From positions 1 to 64,000 of the forward strand of contig NZ_AQUZ01000003.1 of assembly GCF_000372465.1 (NCBI RefSeq): a DNA stretch of 64,000 bases, written 5' to 3'. The DNA comes from Kribbella catacumbae DSM 19601 (lineage in GTDB: Bacteria > Actinomycetota > Actinomycetes > Propionibacteriales > Kribbellaceae). The notes beneath the pieces were generated by a model, which was given only the letters and a program-made list of their open reading frames with translations, had not been told where the DNA came from and ran no database searches. Made by a program: the position numbers and the translations under genes. Of the stretch, positions 35,649 to 44,001 are shown piece by piece; the stretch's first letter is position 1; every line of letters starts with the position of its first letter.

Positions 35649-37373
35649 GTGAAGAAGCTCATCAATGCGCCGGCCGACGTGGTTCCCGAGATGCTGAGCG
35701 GGTTCGCGCTCGCCAACCCCGCGATCGTGCTGCTGGGCGACGGGGTGGCGGCCCGGGCCGATGCCGAGGAGTTGGGGGCCGCCGGGCAGGTCGCGTTGAT
35801 CTCCGGTGGTGGGGCCGGGCACGAGCCGGCGCACGCGGGGTACATCGGCCGCGGGATGCTGACGGCCGCGGTGGCCGGCGATGTTTTCAGCTCACCATCG
35901 GCGGACGCGGTACTGACCGCGATCCGCGCGGTCGGCGGGCCGGCCGGCGTGGTGCTGATCGTGAAGAACTACACGGGCGACCGGCTGAACTTCGGGCTCG
36001 CCGCCGAGATCGCCCGCGGTGAGGGGATCCCGGTCGAGCTCGTCGTGGTCGCGGACGATGCCGCGCTCGCGGACAGCGACGACAACGCCGGTCGGCGCGG
36101 TCTCGCGGGAACGGTGCTCGTACACAAGATCGCCGGCGCCGCGGCCGAATCCGGACAGTCGCTGGCAGACGTCGCGCGGATCGCGCGGGCGGCGGCCGCC
36201 TCGGTGGCGACGATGGGGGTCGCGCTCTCCGGCTGCACGGTTCCCGCCGCGGGCAAGGCCGGCCTCGACCTCGGCCCGGACGAGATCGAGTGGGGACTCG
36301 GCATCCATGGTGAACCAGGCGTCGAACGCGGCCCGATCCCGACCGCCGACGAGATCGTCGACCGCTTGCTCGGCCAGCTCGTCGCCGACCGCGACCTGTC
36401 CAAGGGTGACCGCGTGGTCCTGCTGGTCAACAACCTCGGCGGTACTCCGGCCATGGAGCTCGGCATCATCGCTCACCGAGCCGTCGACTACCTCGCCGCC
36501 CAGGAGATCAGGCTCGAACGCCTCTGGGTCGGCACATTCCTCACCGCACTCGAGATGGCCGGCTGCTCCCTCTCCCTTGCCCGTGTCGGCGACCAGGCAC
36601 TCACCTTCCTCGACGCACCTTCCGAAACCACCGCCTGGCCTGCCGCCCACCTCGGCCGAGTCTCCTCAAATCCTGCTGAGCCACAGCCGGCCGCCACCCC
36701 CTCGACGCAGTCCGCCTCCGGTTCGCCTGCGCTGGCCCACCTGCAGCCGACCACTGACGCGACCACGCCCTTCCATCCCATCGACGAATCGCTCTGGCGA
36801 TCGGTGAGCGCCGTTTGCACTGCATTGATCGGCGCGGAGCAGCAGCTCACCGATCTCGACCAGCTCGTCGGTGATGGCGACCTCGGCATCAGCCTCGCCC
36901 GTGGCGCACGAGCCGTGCTCGCCGCCAAAGCCGACTACGACGGCACCGACGACGCTTCCGCTCTGCGCGGAATCGCCGCCACCATTCGTCGTACCGTCGG
37001 CGGCACCTCAGGTCCGCTGTACGCAGCCCTCGTACTGCGAACCGCCGCCGCCCTCACCGCCGGACGCTCCTGGCCTGAGTCCTTCGCAGAAGGCGTCGAT
37101 GCCATCGCCGAACTCGGCGGCGCAAAGATCGGCGACCGCACCATGCTCGACGCGTTGCTCCCGGCGGCGGCCCAGCTGCGTACCGGCGTACTGGCTGATG
37201 CCGTGGCTGCCGCGCGGAAGGGCACCGATGAAACGGCCGGCATCCTGGCCCGCCGCGGCCGCTCGAGCTATCTCGGTGAGCGGGCTCTCGGCACCGTCGA
37301 CCCAGGCGCCGAGGCCGTCGTCATCTGGCTCGATGCGATCGCCACCGAGCACGCAGCACTAGAGGTCAGCTGA
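35649..37373 (+). CDS. dhaKL: Dihydroxyacetone kinase, DhaK-DhaL fusion (ATP-dependent type)
   Basis: A 574-residue two-domain kinase. The DhaK domain (1-330) has SGGGAGHEPAHAGYIG, the GVALSGCTVP segment and the substrate-binding histidine H220 in GIHGEPG, where the ketone is held as a hemiaminal. A Pro/Ala/Ser-rich linker (about 345-380) leads to a DhaL domain with DLDQLVGDGDLG and RRGRSSYLGERALGTVDPGAE. Such fusions use ATP directly to phosphorylate dihydroxyacetone, glyceraldehyde or related ketoses. GTG start. Controlled by the IclR sites upstream. Confidence 0.94.
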   Translation: MKKLINAPADVVPEMLSGFALANPAIVLLGDGVAARADAEELGAAGQVALISGGGAGHEPAHAGYIGRGMLTAAVAGDVFSSPSADAVLTAIRAVGGPAGVVLIVKNYTGDRLNFGLAAEIARGEGIPVELVVVADDAALADSDDNAGRRGLAGTVLVHKIAGAAAESGQSLADVARIARAAAASVATMGVALSGCTVPAAGKAGLDLGPDEIEWGLGIHGEPGVERGPIPTADEIVDRLLGQLVADRDLSKGDRVVLLVNNLGGTPAMELGIIAHRAVDYLAAQEIRLERLWVGTFLTALEMAGCSLSLARVGDQALTFLDAPSETTAWPAAHLGRVSSNPAEPQPAATPSTQSASGSPALAHLQPTTDATTPFHPIDESLWRSVSAVCTALIGAEQQLTDLDQLVGDGDLGISLARGARAVLAAKADYDGTDDASALRGIAATIRRTVGGTSGPLYAALVLRTAAALTAGRSWPESFAEGVDAIAELGGAKIGDRTMLDALLPAAAQLRTGVLADAVAAARKGTDETAGILARRGRSSYLGERALGTVDPGAEAVVIWLDAIATEHAALEVS

Positions 37374-37484
37374 TCAACCCGCGGGGAACCAGAACTCGTC
37401 CGCGACCGCCACCCGGGGTAGCCCAGAAGGCAACACCAGAAGGGCTTCGTCGTCCGGACGCACCACCACCGCCGTGACTCTCAC
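37374..37484 (-). pseudogene. Possible truncated N-terminal gene fragment (36 codons)
   Basis: A GTG with GGGAGGG four bases upstream opens a 36-codon frame (VRVTAVVVRPDDEALLVLPSG...EFWFPAG, then stop) with good strand-like sequence. It reads like the first strands of a larger domain cut short, rather than a finished small protein. It fills the otherwise gene-free gap behind the kinase and ends one base after the kinase stop on the opposite strand. Not recognised. Confidence 0.3.
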
Positions 37485-37554
37485 AGCACCCTCCCGTCAC
37501 TGAACGGAGCGTAGTAGGTGAACGTTTGGTAGCCCACCGATTTACTGACCCGTC

Positions 37555-38391
37555 ATGGACCATCCGGTCTATACCTTGGTCCTCGTGCCCGTGTTCGCCG
37601 CTTTCAAGGCCCTTGCCAATCGCAATCAACGTCCCTTGGTCATCACCCCCGACCCGACGCCGCGCAAGCGGCGGATGCCTGCCGGCCACCGCCAGTGGAT
37701 CGAAGACTCGATGGACTGGTTGCTCGAGGAGTTCGGACCCGAGCTGCTGAACCAGCCGATCCTCCAGCCGGCCGATCTGATCCCTGCCGGCTACGACGCG
37801 AGCACTGAGGCAGGAAGGGCGTTGTTCGCGCAGATCTGCGAGCGGATGGCCATCGACGCCTCGAGCGTCGAGCTCCGGTTCGACCTGAACGAGGTCAGCG
37901 ACCAGCTTCCTGACGACCTGCCGCTGGCCGACCAGCATCTGCACGAGCTCGTCCAAGGACAGTTCGGGCTGTGGCGCCAAGGCACCGACCGCAACCTGAT
38001 CCGCGTCTCCGCGAGCCTGCTCGAACAACCCGATGTACTGGTCGCCGTCCTGGCCCATGAGGTCGGCCACGAGGTACTGCTCGGCTCGGGCCGGATCGCC
38101 ACCTACCGGGTCGACCAGGAAGCACTGATCGACCTCTTCGCGGTCTTCGCCGGCTTCGGCATCTTCATGGCGAACGCCGCCCACGCCTCCATCCCGGACG
38201 GTGAAGAGGACCGGCAGGTCCCGCGCTTCTACCTGCGCGAGCACGCGTTGTCCGACTCACTCGCGTACTACGCCCTGCTGCGCAGCGAGCGTGCGTTGCC
38301 GTCCTGGCACCAGCAGCTCGACTGGCCGGTGCGGATCCGGACCGTCTCGCGGCTGCACAAGCTCAAGGAAGCACTGCAAACCGGTAGCTGA
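37555..38391 (+). CDS. Uncharacterised HExxH protein, paralogue A
   Basis: A 278-residue cytosolic protein with LAHEVGHEVLLGSGRI (H168-E169-x-x-H172), a zinc-protease-type helix. The following SLAYYALLRSERALPSWHQQLDWPVR segment is shared with the next gene. Its N-terminal half has an IEDSMDWLLEEFGPELLNQPI module also present there. No signal peptide. An E in VDQEALIDLFAVFAGFG, about 20 residues after the motif, is a candidate third ligand. No named family recognised. It is followed after 36 bp by a close paralogue on the same strand. Confidence 0.72.
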   Translation: MDHPVYTLVLVPVFAAFKALANRNQRPLVITPDPTPRKRRMPAGHRQWIEDSMDWLLEEFGPELLNQPILQPADLIPAGYDASTEAGRALFAQICERMAIDASSVELRFDLNEVSDQLPDDLPLADQHLHELVQGQFGLWRQGTDRNLIRVSASLLEQPDVLVAVLAHEVGHEVLLGSGRIATYRVDQEALIDLFAVFAGFGIFMANAAHASIPDGEEDRQVPRFYLREHALSDSLAYYALLRSERALPSWHQQLDWPVRIRTVSRLHKLKEALQTGS

Positions 38392-38427
38392 TCGCAACCG
38401 ACTGGTCGCCCGCTGCGTCCGAGCTGC

Positions 38428-39219
38428 ATGTTCAAAGCTTTCAGAGCCCGGATGCGGCGACTCAAGGATCAGGCGGCCCTGGTCGAGCGGCTGAAGGCAC
38501 CCGTGGAAGAGCTGCCCGGCGGCCAGGACCAGTGGATCCGGGATTCGATGGACTGGTTCATCGAGCAGTTCGGGCGCGACGTCCTCACCCGTCCGATCGT
38601 GTCGCCGTCCGCCTTCATCTCCGCCGGATACGACGGCTCGGAGGCGGCGGCGAGCGAGCTGTTCGAGCGAGTCCGCGAGGTGATGGGGGTACCGGCCGGC
38701 CGGCTCGAGTTGCGCTTCGACCTGGACGACCGCAACGCCGAGTTCGGCGAGGTCAGGCCGGTGCCGGTGCTGGCCGGCGCGACCAGGATGCGCTTCGGGG
38801 CGTGGCTGCCGGGCAAGGAACGCAACACCGTCTTCACCAGTGCGAGCCTGCTCGGCGAGCCGTCCGTCCTGGTGGCGAACTTCGCCCACGAGATCGGTCA
38901 TGAGCTGCTGATCGGCTCCGGTCGGGTCAGTCGCACGCGTCCCGACCAGGAGTCGCTGACCGATCTCCTCGCCGTGTTCCAGGGCTTCGGCATCTTCATC
39001 GCCAACGCGTCCTTCGGCCGGGTGCCGGGCGGCGTACGTCGTACCGGGGCGATGTTCTACCTGCGCGAGCGAGCCCTGACCGAGGCTCTCGCGTACTACG
39101 CGTTCCTGCGTGGCGAGCGGACGGTCCCGGGCTGGGAGAGTGAGCTCGACTGGCCGGTGCGGTTCGGTCTGGCCGCCCGGCTGAGCGACCTCGAGGAGGC
39201 ATCACAGCCCGGCAAATGA
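38428..39219 (+). CDS. Uncharacterised HExxH protein, paralogue B
   Basis: A 263-residue protein with the same order of landmarks as the preceding gene: IRDSMDWFIEQFGRDVLTRPI, FISAGYDGSEAAASELF, the zinc motif FAHEIGHELLIGSGRV (H154-x3-H158), DQESLTDLLAVFQGFGIFIANASF and YYAFLRGERTVPGWESELDWPVRF. The pair clearly arose by tandem duplication and has diverged across the middle domain. Cytosolic, with no membrane segment. The duplicated, still-intact motif implies two related but distinct substrates. Confidence 0.72.
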   Translation: MFKAFRARMRRLKDQAALVERLKAPVEELPGGQDQWIRDSMDWFIEQFGRDVLTRPIVSPSAFISAGYDGSEAAASELFERVREVMGVPAGRLELRFDLDDRNAEFGEVRPVPVLAGATRMRFGAWLPGKERNTVFTSASLLGEPSVLVANFAHEIGHELLIGSGRVSRTRPDQESLTDLLAVFQGFGIFIANASFGRVPGGVRRTGAMFYLRERALTEALAYYAFLRGERTVPGWESELDWPVRFGLAARLSDLEEASQPGK

Positions 39220-39256
39220 GCCCTGCAAATGGGCCCGCCGGAAGTACTGTGGGCTG

Positions 39257-40462
39257 GTGAGTATCAGCGCGGCTGAGATTGCCCGGGCAGCGGAGCTGCT
39301 GCACGACGTGGTGGCGCCGACCCCGTTGGAGTACTCGCGGTGGCTGAGTGACCTCGTCGGCGGCGACGTGTTCCTCAAGTGCGAGAACCTGCAGCGGACC
39401 GGCTCCTTCAAGCTGCGCGGCGCCTACGTCCGGATGGCGCGGTTGTCGAAGAAGGAGCGCGCCCGCGGCGTGGTCGCGGCGAGCGCCGGGAACCATGCGC
39501 AGGGGGTAGCGCTCGCGGCGCAGCTGCTCGGGATCAAGGCGACGGTGTTCATGCCGTACGGCGCACCGATCCCCAAGGAGAAGGCGACCCGCGCGTACGG
39601 CGCCGAGATCCGCTTCGTCGGTACCTCGATCGACGACTGTCTCACCGCGGCTCGCGAGTTCGAGGCGGAGACCGGGGCGATCCTGATCCATCCGTTCGAC
39701 CACCGCGACATCGTCGCCGGGCAGGCGACCACCGGGCTGGAGATCGTCGAGCAGTGCCCGCAGGTGCGGACCGTCGTCATCCCGACCGGCGGTGGCGGCC
39801 TGATCGCCGGGATCGCGCTGGCGATGCAACGCGACGGGCTGCCGATCGAGGTGGTCGGAGTCCAGGCGAAGGGCGCCGCGGCGTACCCGGCGTCGCTGGA
39901 AGCGGGCAAGCCCGTGCAGCTGGAGAAGATGGCGACGATGGCGGACGGCATCGCGGTCGGACTGCCTGGCGCGGTCCCGTTCGAGGCGATCCAGCAGCAC
40001 GTCGGTGAGGTGCTCACGGTCGACGAGAACTCGTTGTCGAAGGCACTCTTGCTGGTACTCGAACGCGCCAAGCTGGTGGTCGAGCCGGCCGGCGCGGCAG
40101 CCGTGGCCGCAGTACTGGACGACCCGAAGCGGTTCAAGCCGCCGGTCGTCGTGGTCCTGTCGGGTGGCAACATCGACCCGTTGCTGCTGATGCGGGTGAT
40201 CCGGCACGGTATGGCGGCGGCCGGGCGGTACCTGTCCCTGCGGGTTCGCATCCCCGACACCCCGGGTGGGCTGGCGACGCTGCTGACCCGGCTCGCCGAG
40301 GTGGATGCCAACATCATCGAGGTGGTGCACGAACGCATCTCGGAAACGCTCAACCTGGACGAGGTCGAGGTCGCGTTGCAACTCGAAACCCGGGGTGAGG
40401 ACCACCGCGAACGGGTATTGGCGAGTTTGAGCTCCAACGGATACACGTACACGCTGAACTGA
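39257..40462 (+). CDS. ilvA: Threonine ammonia-lyase with C-terminal ACT domain
   Basis: A 401-residue PLP enzyme that deaminates threonine to 2-oxobutanoate. The Schiff-base lysine is K52 in RTGSFKLRGA, ASAGNHAQGVA supplies the carboxylate loop and the glycine-rich phosphate loop is PTGGGGLIAGI near 177. Residues from about 325 form a single ACT regulatory domain (RIPDTPGGLATLLTRLAEVDANIIEVVHER). Length and the one ACT domain match the short actinobacterial type, which may act in degradation or in isoleucine synthesis. GTG start; the substrate-binding protein gene begins 12 bp downstream. Confidence 0.9.
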   Translation: MSISAAEIARAAELLHDVVAPTPLEYSRWLSDLVGGDVFLKCENLQRTGSFKLRGAYVRMARLSKKERARGVVAASAGNHAQGVALAAQLLGIKATVFMPYGAPIPKEKATRAYGAEIRFVGTSIDDCLTAAREFEAETGAILIHPFDHRDIVAGQATTGLEIVEQCPQVRTVVIPTGGGGLIAGIALAMQRDGLPIEVVGVQAKGAAAYPASLEAGKPVQLEKMATMADGIAVGLPGAVPFEAIQQHVGEVLTVDENSLSKALLLVLERAKLVVEPAGAAAVAAVLDDPKRFKPPVVVVLSGGNIDPLLLMRVIRHGMAAAGRYLSLRVRIPDTPGGLATLLTRLAEVDANIIEVVHERISETLNLDEVEVALQLETRGEDHRERVLASLSSNGYTYTLN

Positions 40463-40473
40463 GGAGTCTTGCC

Positions 40474-41811
40474 GTGAAGGTCGTTGCTCTAGCCACTGCA
40501 GCTTTGTTGCTCACGGCAGCCTGTACGCCGGGCTCCGACAACCCGGGCGGTGCCGCCAGCGCGCCGAGCACGGTGAAGACCGACGCGGCCGCCATGGGGG
40601 ATGTCTCGCTGACTGTCTGGGACCAGGAGGTCCGGGGTGGTCAGGCGGCCCAGATGGCCGAGCTGAACAAGCAGTTCCAGGCGAAGTACCCGAACATCAA
40701 GCTGAAGCGCGTCTCGCGGTCCTTCGACGACCTGAAGACGACACTGCGGCTCGCGCTGTCCGGCAACGACGCGCCGGACGTCGTCCAGGCGAACAACGGG
40801 CGCTCCGACATGGGCGAGTTCGTCAAGGCCGGGCAGTTGGTGCCGCTGGACAAGTGGGCGGACGCCTACAACTGGAAGAGCCGGTATCCGGCGTCGGTTC
40901 TGCAGTACTCGCGGTACTCCGCGGACGGCAAGACCTTCGGCGAGGGCGATCTGTACGGCATGCCGCAGGTCGGCGAGGTCGTCGGCATCTACTACAACAA
41001 GACCAAGCTCGCGGCGCTCGGGCTCGAACCGCCGAAGACCTGGGCCGACTTCGAGAGCGCGCTGGGCAAGGCCAAGGCGGCGGGGGAGCTGCCGATGCAG
41101 CTCGGCAATCTCGACAAGTGGCCGGCCATCCACGTCTTCGGAACGGTGCAGGACAAGAACGTTCCGGCTCAGCAGATCACCATGCTCGCCTTCGGCCGGC
41201 CGGGCGCGAGCTGGAAGACGGCCGAGAACACCAAGGCCGCCGAGGCGCTGGTGTCCTGGGTGGACAAGGGCTACTTCAACCCGGGCTTCAACGGGCAGGG
41301 GTACGACCCGGCCTGGCAGGACTTCGGCAAGGGCAAGGGCGTCTTCCTGATCGCCGGCACCTGGCTGCAGGCCGATCTGCAGAAGGCGCTCGGTGACAAG
41401 GTCGGCTTCCTGCTGCCGCCGGGTGCTTCTGCCGATGAGAAGCCGGTGGTCACCGGCGGCACAGGACTGCCGTTTGCCGTTACGAACAAGGCGAAAAACC
41501 CGGACGCGGCCGCGGCGTACATCAACTTCATCACCAGCTCGGACGCGATGAAGGTCCTCGCCGGCACGGGCAACCTGCCGATCGCGGACACCTCGGCGCA
41601 GCAGGCACCGGCCGGGCTGGCGGGCGACATCTTCAACGCCTTCGGTACCGCGGTCAGCAAGGAAGGGCTGGTCCCGTACCTCGACTACGCGACGCCGACC
41701 ATGTACGACACGATCGGTGCAGCGCTACAGGATCTGCTGGCCAAGAAGGCGACCCCGCAACAGTTCATCGACAAGCTCGAGGCCGACTACAGCAAGTTCG
41801 CAGGCAAGTGA
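40474..41811 (+). CDS. Sugar ABC transporter substrate-binding lipoprotein
   Basis: A 445-residue extracytoplasmic binding protein. The N-terminus is a lipoprotein signal with lipobox LTAAC (C17 lipidated). The mature protein has the family 1 fold: LTVWDQEVRGGQ, AKYPNIKLKRVSRSFDDLKTTLRLALSGNDAPDVVQANNG, a YGMPQ...GIYYNKTKLAALGL hinge and a C-terminal AAAYINFITSS helix. The pattern fits an oligosaccharide or sugar ligand. GTG start with GAGG upstream. It overlaps the first permease (GTGA), forming an importer operon. Confidence 0.94.
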   Translation: MKVVALATAALLLTAACTPGSDNPGGAASAPSTVKTDAAAMGDVSLTVWDQEVRGGQAAQMAELNKQFQAKYPNIKLKRVSRSFDDLKTTLRLALSGNDAPDVVQANNGRSDMGEFVKAGQLVPLDKWADAYNWKSRYPASVLQYSRYSADGKTFGEGDLYGMPQVGEVVGIYYNKTKLAALGLEPPKTWADFESALGKAKAAGELPMQLGNLDKWPAIHVFGTVQDKNVPAQQITMLAFGRPGASWKTAENTKAAEALVSWVDKGYFNPGFNGQGYDPAWQDFGKGKGVFLIAGTWLQADLQKALGDKVGFLLPPGASADEKPVVTGGTGLPFAVTNKAKNPDAAAAYINFITSSDAMKVLAGTGNLPIADTSAQQAPAGLAGDIFNAFGTAVSKEGLVPYLDYATPTMYDTIGAALQDLLAKKATPQQFIDKLEADYSKFAGK

Positions 41812-42686
41812 GCTCACCTCCCGGCGAGCCGCGCAAGGTCGGCTACCTCTACATCCTGCCCGCGCTGCTCGTCTATGGAGCCTTCCTGCTCTATCCGCTG
41901 GTCCGGGCCGTGCACCTGTCGCTGTTCGAGTGGAACGGGATCACGCTCGGGAAATTCGTTGGCCTGAGCAACTATGCGGACGTCGTCGCGGACGCCGGAC
42001 TGCGCGCGGCCTTCGGGCATGCGCTGGTGCTGATCGTCTTCTACTCGGTGCTGCCGGTGGTGATCGGTCTCGCGCTGGCGTCGGTGCTGCAGCGGGCCAA
42101 GGTTCGCGGGCTGGGGTTCTTTCGGACTGTGGTGTTCTTGCCTCAGGTGATCGCGATGGTGGTCGTCGCTGTCTCCTGGCGACACATCTACGCCCCGGAT
42201 GGTCCGTTGAACGACGTACTGCGGGCCGTCGGGCTCGACTCGGTTGCCCGGGGCTGGCTGGGGGACTACACGTTCGCCTTGCCGGCCGTCGGGGTGATCG
42301 GGACGTGGTTCGAGACCGGGCTGGTCACCGTGTTGCTGCTGGCGGGGATGGCCCGGATTCCCCGCGAGCGGTACGAGGCGGCCCGGCTGGACGGGGCGGG
42401 TGCCTTCGCCGAGTTCTTCGCGGTGGTGCTGCCCGCGGTACGGGGTGAGATCGCCGTCGCGGTCACGTTGACGGTGATCGCGGCGTTGCGGACCTTCGAC
42501 CTGGTCTACGTGACGACGAGTGGCGGGCCGGGAACGTCGACCAGCGTTCCGTCGTACGAGGTCTATCACCGGGCCTTCGAGCTCGGGCAGGTCGGTTCGG
42601 CGGCGGCGATCGGGGTGTGCCTGACGGTGCTGATCTTCGTGATCACACTGGGCGTCAACCGCCTTGCGGACCGGAGTACGGCGTGA
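41808..42686 (+). CDS. Sugar ABC transporter permease, MalF-like
   Basis: A 292-residue permease with six spans (first near residue 12-35). The EAA loop that contacts the ATPase is YEAARLDGAGAFAEFFAVVLP near 190. It is coupled by GTGA overlaps both to the binding protein upstream and to the second permease downstream. Confidence 0.93.
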   Translation: MSSPPGEPRKVGYLYILPALLVYGAFLLYPLVRAVHLSLFEWNGITLGKFVGLSNYADVVADAGLRAAFGHALVLIVFYSVLPVVIGLALASVLQRAKVRGLGFFRTVVFLPQVIAMVVVAVSWRHIYAPDGPLNDVLRAVGLDSVARGWLGDYTFALPAVGVIGTWFETGLVTVLLLAGMARIPRERYEAARLDGAGAFAEFFAVVLPAVRGEIAVAVTLTVIAALRTFDLVYVTTSGGPGTSTSVPSYEVYHRAFELGQVGSAAAIGVCLTVLIFVITLGVNRLADRSTA

Positions 42687-43489
42687 GGGCGCCGCTGGCC
42701 GAGCGGGTCGGCAACTATCTGCTGCTGATCGTCTTCGGGCTCTTCGCGCTCGGGCCGATCGTGACGATCCTGGTGGCGGCGCTCGGGCCGGACGACGGCG
42801 GCAGCGGGTCGAGTGGGTTCGGGAACTTCGGCAAGGCCTGGGAGATCGGTCACTTCGGCAGCTATCTGCGGACCAGTGTCGCGGTGTCGGTCTCGGTGGT
42901 GGTCGTGAGTGTGCTGCTGTCTGTGCTGAGTGGCTACGCGTTCGGCACCATGCGCTTCCGCGGGGCAGGGGTGCTGTTCTACCTGTTCCTGGTCGGGATC
43001 ATGATGCCGACCGAGGCGATCATCGTTCCCCTGTACTTCGACCTGCGCACGCTCGGGCTGACCGACACGTTCTGGGCGATCGCCTTGCCGCAGGTCGCGC
43101 AATCCGTTGCCTTTGGCACCTTTTGGATGCGGGCGTACTTCCGCTCGTCCAGCCGGTCGCTGGTCGAGGCCGCGCGGCTTGACGGTGCCGGGCCTTGGCG
43201 GACGCTGTGGCAGGTACTGGTGCCGCCGGCGCGTCCTGCTCTGGTGACGCTGATCGTGCTCGTGTTCATGTGGACCTGGAACGAGTTCCTGATCCCGCTG
43301 GTGATGGTGACGAGCGAGTCGCTGCGTACTGCGCCGCTGGGGCTGGCGTTCTTCTCCGGGCAGTACACGTCCGGCTTCACGTTGCTCGCGGCCGGTGCCG
43401 TGATCGTGGGAACGCCAGTGGTGCTGGTCTACGCGTTCCTGCAGCGCCACTTCATCGCCGGCATGCTGGAGGGCGCAGTACGGGAGTAG
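42683..43489 (+). CDS. Sugar ABC transporter permease, MalG-like
   Basis: A 268-residue six-span permease with EAA loop VEAARLDGAGPWRTLWQVLVPPARPALVT near 160-190 and FVWTWNEFLIPL-type C-terminal span. GTG start inside the GTGA overlap with MalF-like gene. The operon ends here without an ATP-binding subunit, so the importer should use a shared MsiK-type ATPase encoded elsewhere, as is normal for this class in actinomycetes. Confidence 0.93.
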   Translation: MRAPLAERVGNYLLLIVFGLFALGPIVTILVAALGPDDGGSGSSGFGNFGKAWEIGHFGSYLRTSVAVSVSVVVVSVLLSVLSGYAFGTMRFRGAGVLFYLFLVGIMMPTEAIIVPLYFDLRTLGLTDTFWAIALPQVAQSVAFGTFWMRAYFRSSSRSLVEAARLDGAGPWRTLWQVLVPPARPALVTLIVLVFMWTWNEFLIPLVMVTSESLRTAPLGLAFFSGQYTSGFTLLAAGAVIVGTPVVLVYAFLQRHFIAGMLEGAVRE

Positions 43490-43490
43490 G

Positions 43491-43913
43491 TCAGAGCTCG
43501 CAGGTCTTCGTCAAGGGAGAGTGCAGGCGCTCGGCGAGCACGCGACGCTGGGTCGGCCGTGCTTCGGTCTGGCGGATCAGGCCCTCGTCGGTCAGCCGGA
43601 CCGTGATCGCGCGGCGATCCTCGGGGCACATCTCGCGGGCGACGAGGCCCGCGGTCTCCAGCCGGCCGATCACGCGGGACAGGGCGCTCTGGCTCAGATG
43701 GACCGACTTGGCGATCGTCTGCACCTTCGCGGACTGCTCGGGCAGCTCGGCGAGCCGCTCGAGCACCTCGTACTCACTCATGCCCAGGCCGTGGTTCTGC
43801 AGCTCGCGGTCGAGCGCGCAGCTCAGGTCGGCATGGCGGGCCAGCAGCTGGCGCCATTCGCGGACATCGGCGCTGGTTTCACCAGTCCCAGCGCTGACCT
43901 TCGTCTCGGTCAT
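43491..43913 (-). CDS. MarR-family regulator, divergent from an MFS pump
   Basis: A 140-residue winged-helix protein: MSEYEVLERLAELPEQSAKVQTIAKSVHLSQSALSRVIGRLETAGLVAREMCPEDRRAITVRLT. ATG 43913 (MTETKVSAG) is chosen; an ATG at 43940 would lie inside the operator repeat. It is a few bases from the end of the MalG-like gene on the other strand. The long inverted repeat between it and the divergent transporter suggests that it represses both. Confidence 0.88.
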   Translation of the reverse strand: MTETKVSAGTGETSADVREWRQLLARHADLSCALDRELQNHGLGMSEYEVLERLAELPEQSAKVQTIAKSVHLSQSALSRVIGRLETAGLVAREMCPEDRRAITVRLTDEGLIRQTEARPTQRRVLAERLHSPLTKTCEL

Positions 43914-43928
43914 GATGGGCACGTTATC

Positions 43929-43985
43929 ATGCATCTGCATTCAATGCAAGCACAATTAATGAGTAGACATTAGATGCAGATGCAT
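43929..43985. promoter_or_regulatory. Inverted repeat operator between MarR and MFS genes
   Basis: ATGCATCTGCAT (43929-43940) and its exact complement ATGCAGATGCAT (43974-43985), each followed outward or inward by further TGCAATG/CATTGCA copies, lie 33 bp apart in the AT-rich divergent promoter region. The second arm ends 16 bp from the likely pump start, so bound repressor would cover both promoters. Confidence 0.75.
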
Positions 43986-44001
43986 GCAATGCTCTCGTCT
44001 C

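Noticed and set aside
37366..38244. A 292-codon minus-strand frame opposite the first HExxH gene
   Set aside because: The plus strand carries a protein with a near-identical tandem paralogue, which fixes the coding strand.
40474..43489. A missing ATPase as evidence of a broken sugar importer
   Set aside because: Importers of this class in actinomycetes normally borrow a shared MsiK-type ATPase, so the absence is expected.
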